Part shown: piece after piece, positions 6,232-10,100 of the stretch
Layout of the letters: each line of letters opens with the position of its first letter
Numbering within the stretch: position 1 is the stretch's first letter
Assembly (NCBI GenBank): GCA_035570275.1
Contig: DATMNI010000341.1
Coordinates: forward strand, 1 to 10,100
DNA from: DATMNI01 sp035570275
GTDB taxonomy: Bacteria; Acidobacteriota; Terriglobia; Bryobacterales; Bryobacteraceae
Direction of reading: 5' to 3'
DNA: 10,100 nucleotides
Translations under genes and position numbers: made by a program
The notes under the pieces: generated by a model
Database searches by the model: none
What the model saw: the letters and a program-made list of their open reading frames with translations, nothing else
Told to the model about the DNA's origin: nothing

Positions 6232-6378
6232 GTGTGCGAAGCGGGAGATCCCCTGGAGGATCTGCACGCGTATCGGAGGCGTTTGGCGCGCTTCGATAAC
6301 GACCTGCAGCGCCTGTGTGAGTACCTGAATTCACGTCCTTTACCACCGGGATTCCGGCGCGCCAAGGACGCGAAATAG
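6232..6378 (+). CDS. Small protein, possible antitoxin partner of the PIN remnant
   Basis: Starting at GTG 6232, four bases after the stop of the PIN remnant, an open frame encodes about 48 residues: DPLEDLHAYRRRLARFDNDLQRLCEYLNSRPLPPGFRR and a basic tail. The layout (acidic start, HxYRxxLxxRFxxDLxxLxxxL helix, basic tail) resembles the short antitoxin-like proteins found beside PIN toxins, which often read like EIRxxRxxxAxxFxxDLxAIxxDL. The close spacing fits a toxin-antitoxin pair. No Shine-Dalgarno is evident, the GTG start is a choice of convenience, and the same frame is open upstream through the PIN remnant. It may be an orphan antitoxin or a fellow relic. Confidence 0.45.
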   Translation: MCEAGDPLEDLHAYRRRLARFDNDLQRLCEYLNSRPLPPGFRRAKDAK

Positions 6379-6452
6379 GGCTTTCTGGTCGGCCACGCTA
6401 GAATTCAACAAGGTGGGATGCAACAAGCGGTCCGGTTTCTGTGGGTTCCCGC

Positions 6453-6458
6453 TATAAT
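6453..6458 (+). promoter_or_regulatory. Consensus -10 box upstream of the HIT-like remnant
   Basis: A perfect TATAAT ends 11 bases before the ATG at 6470, so any transcript would have a leader of only about 4-5 bases. No clear -35 is seen. It is the best -10 match in the window, yet it drives a broken gene. Confidence 0.5.
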
Positions 6459-6469
6459 CAAGATAAAAA

Positions 6470-6734
6470 ATGCGCGCCCTGCCCACCTTGGCCGTTCTTG
6501 GCCTGTTCCTGTTGTCGCTCGCCCGAGCCGACGTACGGAACTGCGTCTGCGATCCGTCGATTCCCGAAACCATGACGTGCCGGGAATGCAGCATCTGCCG
6601 CGACGCCGAAGGCATGCCCACCCGGGCCCGCAACGGTCTCCATGAAGGACACCAATCCGAATAAACCGAATCGCCTGCTCGCTCTGCCGCGCTTCCACAC
6701 CAAAGGGCCCGCAGCAGCGTCTCGCTTAACGCCT
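6470..6734 (+). pseudogene. Secreted HIT-like protein, frameshifted and truncated
   Basis: The ATG at 6470 opens a signal peptide (MRALPTLAVLGLFLLSLARA) followed by a Cys-rich segment, CVCDP...CRECSICRDAE. This matches the start of small exported acidobacterial proteins that usually continue as (V)FFLKDINPRKPNRWLALPR and end in a HIT-type HxHxH motif. Here the first frame runs on as an unrelated tail to 6664. The next frame carries the expected continuation from about 6642: MKDTNPNKPNRLLALPRFHTKG. A frameshift therefore lies near 6625-6645. The homologous sequence fades by about 6734, before any HIT triad, and the opposite-strand gene ends 62 bases further on. The family assignment rests on recall of these N-terminal motifs, so treat the HIT label as tentative; the frameshift reading is stronger. 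Confidence 0.6.
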
Positions 6735-6778
6735 ATAAATTCAGCCCTGCGATTAACAGCTACCCGTCCCATCCCCCT

Positions 6779-6793
6779 GAAGGCGAAGCCTTC
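6779..6793. repeat. Short hairpin after the mutarotase-fold gene
   Basis: GAAGGC at 6779-6784 pairs with GCCTTC at 6788-6793 around a 3-base loop, starting two bases after the minus-strand stop codon. No T-run follows on the minus strand, so it is at best a weak termination or RNA-end structure. Confidence 0.4.
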
Positions 6794-6795
6794 GC

Positions 6796-7773
6796 TCACT
6801 GCTTCGGCAACTCGTAAAACTCGTAGGCGATTTTCCACTTGGCTTCCTTCCCGGGCTCCACGCGGAAATGGTTGTACGCCTCGGGGCAGACCGTGGTGCG
6901 GATCGACCAGAAGACCACTTTCGAAATTGGTTGGTCGCCCACCTCGCGCACGCCCGTGCCGGCCTTCTTGTTCTCCACGCGGATATCGAAATCCTTGGCC
7001 GTCGTGCCAAAGCCTTCAAAGTTCGTGGAGGCGGTCTGCCCGTTGGCCAGCTCTTTCAAATACACCACTTCCCTGCCCCGCACTGCCGCCAGCGTATTCA
7101 GCTCGCGCGTAGCCTTCAGGTCGAAAGGAAACTGCACGGTCACGTCGGGCCCCGTAGGCTGGTTATCGAACATGTAGAAATCGTGGTTGTAGACGTCGGT
7201 CTCTATAGGTTTGCCGCCCGTGTTTTTCAGGCTGTGCTCAATCTCCAGTTGCGGCTTGCCCTTCACCAGGCGCACCGTCTTCTTGTAGATGTAGGCGTGG
7301 CCGGACGGTCCCTTGAGTTGCTGCACGAACTCCACGTGGTCGGGCTTCGGGGTGACGGTCCACTTTCCGGAATCCACAATCTCGTACGTCTTGAAGTCGT
7401 TGTACTTCGCCTCCTCGGGCTTGCGCAGCACGCCCACGCCGATGCGGATGAAGGTTTCGCCGGCCTTGGCTTCGTCGTATCCCAGGGCGGTGTCCCCGGT
7501 CTTGAACGATTCCACGGGGCCGGTGATGGAATCGTGCAGTTTCGGATCGTACTTGGGGAACCATTGGCCGAAGAACTCGTGCCCCTTGTATTGCAGGCTG
7601 GAAATCACGCCCGACCAGTCGAACCGGGTGGCCCGGTAGTAACCCTTGTCCGGGTCGGGGAGGTAGAGCTTCGCATGAACCAGGCCGTTGGAGATCTCGG
7701 CTTGGGGAAAGTCCGCGGCCGGCAGCAGGGCGCACCCGCAGCCGCAGGCCAGGAACAGGCAAAGAGTTTTCAT
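6796..7773 (-). CDS. Secreted galactose-mutarotase-fold protein
   Basis: From the ATG at 7773 the protein has about 325 residues and begins with a signal peptide (MKTLCLFLACG...LLPAAD). An upstream in-frame start at 7818 would bury the signal, so I prefer 7773. The mature part (EISNGLVHAKLYLPDPDKGYYRATRFDWSG, then YKGHEFFGQWF, YKKTVRLVKGKPQLEIEHSLKNTGGKPI and YNHDFYMFDNQPTGP) has the beta-rich pattern of aldose-1-epimerase/mutarotase-fold carbohydrate-binding proteins. The His in YNHDF is a candidate active-site residue, but the assignment is by analogy. Such proteins interconvert sugar anomers or bind and epimerise saccharides, here probably in the periplasm. It is divergent from a secreted beta-glucosidase 71 bases away, which fits a shared role in handling released sugars. 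Many relatives are annotated only as hypothetical, so the enzyme activity is an inference. Confidence 0.65.
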   Translation of the reverse strand: MKTLCLFLACGCGCALLPAADFPQAEISNGLVHAKLYLPDPDKGYYRATRFDWSGVISSLQYKGHEFFGQWFPKYDPKLHDSITGPVESFKTGDTALGYDEAKAGETFIRIGVGVLRKPEEAKYNDFKTYEIVDSGKWTVTPKPDHVEFVQQLKGPSGHAYIYKKTVRLVKGKPQLEIEHSLKNTGGKPIETDVYNHDFYMFDNQPTGPDVTVQFPFDLKATRELNTLAAVRGREVVYLKELANGQTASTNFEGFGTTAKDFDIRVENKKAGTGVREVGDQPISKVVFWSIRTTVCPEAYNHFRVEPGKEAKWKIAYEFYELPKQ

Positions 7774-7779
7774 TCTTAC

Positions 7780-7785
7780 AGTATG
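7780..7785 (-). promoter_or_regulatory. -10-like hexamer of the mutarotase-fold gene
   Basis: On the minus strand CATACT stands 6 bases before the ATG at 7773. The gap (GTAAGA) has no useful Shine-Dalgarno, so this again looks leaderless. The 71-base gap to the divergent GH3 gene would hold both promoters. Confidence 0.35.
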
Positions 7786-7844
7786 GGCCAACCGGTACGG
7801 TATGAGGCAACCCGGCACCGTGAAAGGTGCTAAAACGCGGTGTC

Positions 7845-9692
7845 ATGACAAATTGTCGTTTGGCTTTCCGCGTGGTCGCCCTGGTTTCGGCCGCGGCCGC
7901 GATTGCGATTGCGATCACATGGTTCCGCCCGTCGGGTGTCAGCTCGGCCGCCCCCAAGCCGCGGGCGCTTTCCTCCTGGGACGCGCAGGTCAAGCCGATT
8001 CTGGCGCAGATGACGCTGGAAGAGAAAATCGGACAGATGACCCAGCCCGAACAGAGCGCGCTGAAAGACCAGGCCGATATCGAAAACTACTTCGTGGGGT
8101 CGCTGCTCTCGGGCGGCGATTCCGACCCCCAGGAGGGCAACAGCCTCCAGGCCTGGACCGATCTCTACGACCGCCTGCAGGCGCACACCAGGAAGACGCG
8201 CCTGCAGATCCCGATCCTCTACGGCATCGACGCCGTGCACGGCCACAACAACGTGCTGGGCGCGGTGATCTTCCCGCACAACATCGGGCTCGGCTGCACG
8301 CGCAACCCCGCGATCGTGGAAAAAGTGGCGCGCATCACGGCGGAGGAGATCCGCGCTACCGGCATCCAGTGGGCTTTCGGTCCGTGCGTCGCGGTGCCGC
8401 AGGATATCCGATGGGGCCGCACCTACGAAGGTTTTTCCGAAGATCCGAAGCTGGTGCGGGAGTTGGGCGAATCCGCTGTACAGGGCTTCCAGGGCGGCAG
8501 CCTGGCCGACCCTCTGGGCGTCCTGGCCTGCGCCAAGCACTATGTGGGCGATGGCGGCACCACGTTCGGCTCCGCGCAGAACGGCAAAGGTCTGGACCAG
8601 GGCGACACGCGCGTGGATGAGGCTACCCTCCGCCGGGTCCACCTGCCGGGCTACATCTCGGCGATTCACGCGGGCGTGGGCACCATCATGCCTTCGTACA
8701 GCACTTGGAACGGCGTGAAATGCTCGGCCAGCAAGCGCCTGCTCACCGAAATCCTCAAGCAGGAACTGGGCTTCGAAGGCTTCCTGATTTCCGACTACAA
8801 CGCCATCGACCAGGTCGCCAGGGACTACAAGGACGCCATCGCGATTTCGATCAACGCCGGCATGGATATGGCGATGGTGCCCACCCGCTACCGCGAATAC
8901 TACGCCGATCTCAAGGCGCTGGTGCAGGAGGGCAAGGTGCCGATGGCGCGCATTGACGATGCCGTAACCCGCATTCTGCGCGTGAAGTTCGCCATGGGCC
9001 TGATGGACAAAAGCCGGTCGCAGTTAGCCGACCGCGGGCTGCAGAAGACGTTCGGCTCCCCGGAGCACCGCGCGGTGGCGCGCGAGGCGGTCCGCCAATC
9101 GCTTGTGCTGCTCAAGAATGACGGCAAGGTGCTGCCGCTTTCGAAGACGGCGGCCCGCATCCACGTGGCCGGCAAGAGCGCCGACAACATCGGCAACCAG
9201 TGCGGCGGCTGGACGATCGACTGGCAGGGCAAGACCGGCGATGTGACCACCGGCGGCACCACCATCCTGGCCGCCATCAGGAACACCGCTTCCAAGACCA
9301 CGCAGGTGACGTTCTCGCAGGATGGCAGTGGCGCGGCCGGCGCGGCGGTGGGCGTGGTGGTGATTGGCGAGACGCCGTACGCCGAAATGAAGGGCGACCG
9401 CGCGGACCTGGCCCTGTCGAAAGAAGACGTGGAGGCCGTGAAGACCATGAAGGGTGCGGGCATCCCGGTGGTGGTGATTCTGATTTCGGGCCGGCCGATG
9501 ATTCTGGGCGACGTGCTGGACCAGGCCAACGGCCTGATCGCCGCGTGGCTGCCCGGGACCGAGGGCCAGGGCGTTGCCGATGTGCTCTTTGGGACTTACA
9601 AGCCCACGGGGAAGCTCTCATTCACGTGGCCGCGCAGCATGGAGCAACTGCACAGGCCGCTGTGGGGGTACGGGTACGGGTTGAAGCTGTAG
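7845..9692 (+). CDS. Secreted GH3 beta-glucosidase / exo-glucanase
   Basis: The protein has about 615 residues and hydrolyses terminal beta-glucosyl units from cello- or laminari-oligosaccharides or aryl glucosides. After a signal/anchor segment (residues 8-26) comes the GH3 (beta/alpha)8 domain: MTLEEKIGQMTQ, YGIDAVHGHNN (Asp129), WGRTYEGFSEDP (Arg192), AKHYVGDGG (Lys231-His232) and GFLISDYNAID with the nucleophile at Asp317. The second domain runs from SLVLLKNDGKVLPL and includes CGGWTIDWQG and VIGETPYAEMKGD (about 508-518), the segment that holds the acid/base Glu in barley ExoI-type enzymes. The order and length match ExoI/BglX-like GH3 proteins. The end is odd: after PRSMEQL the protein goes directly to HRPLWGYGYGL, where relatives have about ten more residues (NVGDxxYDP). 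A GTG at 7827 would add six residues; I prefer the ATG at 7845 because it leads into the signal sequence. Neither start has a clear Shine-Dalgarno. It is divergent from the mutarotase-fold gene. Confidence 0.93.
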   Translation: MTNCRLAFRVVALVSAAAAIAIAITWFRPSGVSSAAPKPRALSSWDAQVKPILAQMTLEEKIGQMTQPEQSALKDQADIENYFVGSLLSGGDSDPQEGNSLQAWTDLYDRLQAHTRKTRLQIPILYGIDAVHGHNNVLGAVIFPHNIGLGCTRNPAIVEKVARITAEEIRATGIQWAFGPCVAVPQDIRWGRTYEGFSEDPKLVRELGESAVQGFQGGSLADPLGVLACAKHYVGDGGTTFGSAQNGKGLDQGDTRVDEATLRRVHLPGYISAIHAGVGTIMPSYSTWNGVKCSASKRLLTEILKQELGFEGFLISDYNAIDQVARDYKDAIAISINAGMDMAMVPTRYREYYADLKALVQEGKVPMARIDDAVTRILRVKFAMGLMDKSRSQLADRGLQKTFGSPEHRAVAREAVRQSLVLLKNDGKVLPLSKTAARIHVAGKSADNIGNQCGGWTIDWQGKTGDVTTGGTTILAAIRNTASKTTQVTFSQDGSGAAGAAVGVVVIGETPYAEMKGDRADLALSKEDVEAVKTMKGAGIPVVVILISGRPMILGDVLDQANGLIAAWLPGTEGQGVADVLFGTYKPTGKLSFTWPRSMEQLHRPLWGYGYGLKL

Positions 9693-9745
9693 GACGGGCC
9701 GGGGCACCCGCTGGGTCCGTTGCCAGCCGGCGGATGTCGAGTTGA

Positions 9746-9880
9746 CCGCGTCGTTCCCTGCCGCGGCGGCAGAGGCGCCTGGTGGAGGCTTGGGCTGAGT
9801 TACATCAGGCCGAGTTGAGCGTGGATTGGCAGCGGCTGCAAGAAGGGCGGAGTCCTGCGCCCATTGAGCCGTTGAAATAG
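9746..9880 (+). pseudogene. DUF4160 protein, C-terminal fragment
   Basis: The frame opens after a stop at 9743-9745 and reads RSLPRRQRRLVEAWAELHQAELSVDWQRLQEGRSPAPIEPLK to a stop at 9878-9880. This is the typical C-terminal half of DUF4160 proteins (GSLPRRxxxLVxEWxxxHxxELxxxWxxxxxGxPxxxIxPL). The N-terminal half, with its PPHFHA-type motif, is not present in any frame upstream, and no start codon with a ribosome site precedes the fragment. DUF4160 genes are commonly followed by DUF2442 genes, and the pair behaves like a toxin-antitoxin-type accessory unit. A DUF2442 start is indeed next. The 53 bases between the GH3 stop and this fragment show nothing I can assign. Confidence 0.75.
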
Positions 9881-9888
9881 GTTGTGCT

Positions 9889-9972
9889 ATGAATCCTTCG
9901 ATATATCGGGTTCGCTCTTTCGAAATCGTTTCCGCTTACACTATCCGTGTTCATTTTGACGTAGTTGATTAG
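9889..9972 (+). pseudogene. DUF2442 protein, N-terminal stub
   Basis: An ATG 8 bases after the DUF4160 stop starts MNPSIYRVRSFEIVSAYTIRVHFD, the standard beginning of DUF2442 proteins (R-V-x-x-F-x-I-V-x-x-Y-T-x-R-V-x-F-D-D-G-T). It ends three codons later (VVD, then TAG at 9970-9972), at the point where the family continues with DGTxxxIDFxPVLxG. Intact members are roughly 80-100 residues, so about 70 percent is lost, and no continuation is readable in the other frames to the window end. The cassette seems to have been cut from both sides, leaving the inner junction intact. Confidence 0.8.
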
Positions 9973-10019
9973 CGGAAAAGACTGGACAAGCGGCCAATTT
10001 GATGCCACGATAAGAAGCA

Positions 10020-10100
10020 ATGGAAGGCTTCGAGACTGGCGACCTGCGGAAGCAGTTGAAAGAACGGGAGGCTGAGGTCCGGGCGTTACGCGAGCAGCTC
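10020..10100 (+). CDS. Start of a coiled-coil protein, cut by the window edge
   Basis: An ATG at 10020 opens a frame that stays open for all 27 codons to the end. It encodes MEGFETGDLRKQLKEREAEVRALREQL, a strongly helical, charged segment with Leu/Val heptad spacing that predicts a coiled coil. The upstream AAGAAG is a weak ribosome site. Such a start occurs in transposase accessory proteins, signalling proteins and many others, so no function can be given. Confidence 0.4.
   Translation, partial: MEGFETGDLRKQLKEREAEVRALREQL

Noticed and set aside
5860..6378. Single 172-codon open frame read as one intact protein
   Set aside because: The frame is open by chance across a deletion: PIN-family sequence switches frame near 6156, so the long product is a fusion of a toxin piece, out-of-frame sequence and the downstream small protein.
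6868..7833. Long plus-strand frame opposite the mutarotase-fold gene
   Set aside because: The opposite strand has a signal peptide and coherent fold-type sequence; this frame is Arg/Val/Leu-rich shadow.
7688..8620. Long plus-strand frame overlapping the start of the GH3 gene
   Set aside because: GH3 motifs lie in the other frame; this one is Arg/Gly-rich and arises from high GC.
9805..10020. Minus-strand frame opposite the DUF4160/DUF2442 fragments
   Set aside because: The plus-strand fragments match known families, while this frame shows no domain or ribosome site.
1..10100. CRISPR arrays, tRNA or rRNA genes, riboswitches, prophage or intact insertion sequences
   Set aside because: Looked for on both strands; no regularly spaced repeats, tRNA-like folds, conserved rRNA segments or complete transposase frames were seen.

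Overview
The window is high-GC bacterial DNA that looks like a soil Acidobacteriota chromosome, most likely near the Bryobacterales/Solibacter group. This is an inference from protein style, not from a marker gene. The supporting signs are a DUF6600-type glycine/proline-rich envelope protein, a LacD-type aldolase, a GH3 beta-glucosidase beside a mutarotase-fold protein, and several small broken toxin-antitoxin-like genes. There is no rRNA, tRNA, CRISPR array, prophage or intact insertion sequence.

Layout. Positions 1-1161 hold the C-terminal part of a DUF6600-type protein, closed by a strong intrinsic terminator at 1202-1239. Its first 51 bases are an exact inverted copy of 228-278, and family-like protein sequence begins only at 52, so the left edge is probably a contig-end fold-back. 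Positions 1240-1731 hold a frameshifted helix-turn-helix remnant and a perfect 13-bp hairpin in front of a small coiled-coil gene (1732-2034). A class I tagatose-1,6-bisphosphate aldolase (2150-3160) converges on a two-gene minus-strand operon: an ArnT/PMT-type GT83 glycosyltransferase (5870-4248), then a ureide-permease/GRP-like DMT transporter (4243-3194). Positions 5935-6734 are a graveyard: a PIN-domain (VapC-like) toxin with an internal deletion, a possible small antitoxin four bases downstream, and a frameshifted, truncated secreted HIT-like gene. A divergent pair follows: a secreted mutarotase-fold protein (minus, 7773-6796) and a secreted GH3 beta-glucosidase (plus, 7845-9692). The right end carries remnants of a DUF4160-DUF2442 gene pair and the start of a coiled-coil protein cut by the window edge.

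Working picture. The intact genes fit saccharide use and surface glycosylation. The GH3 enzyme and the mutarotase-fold protein would release and equilibrate sugars outside the cytoplasm, the DMT protein may import small polar solutes, and LacD would cleave ketohexose bisphosphates. The gaps between these genes are filled with decayed accessory genes. Several genes have -10-like hexamers 6 to 11 nt from their start codons, which suggests leaderless or nearly leaderless transcripts. I see no convincing new multi-gene system. The most informative observations are the edge fold-back, the density of readable gene relics and the short-leader promoter pattern.
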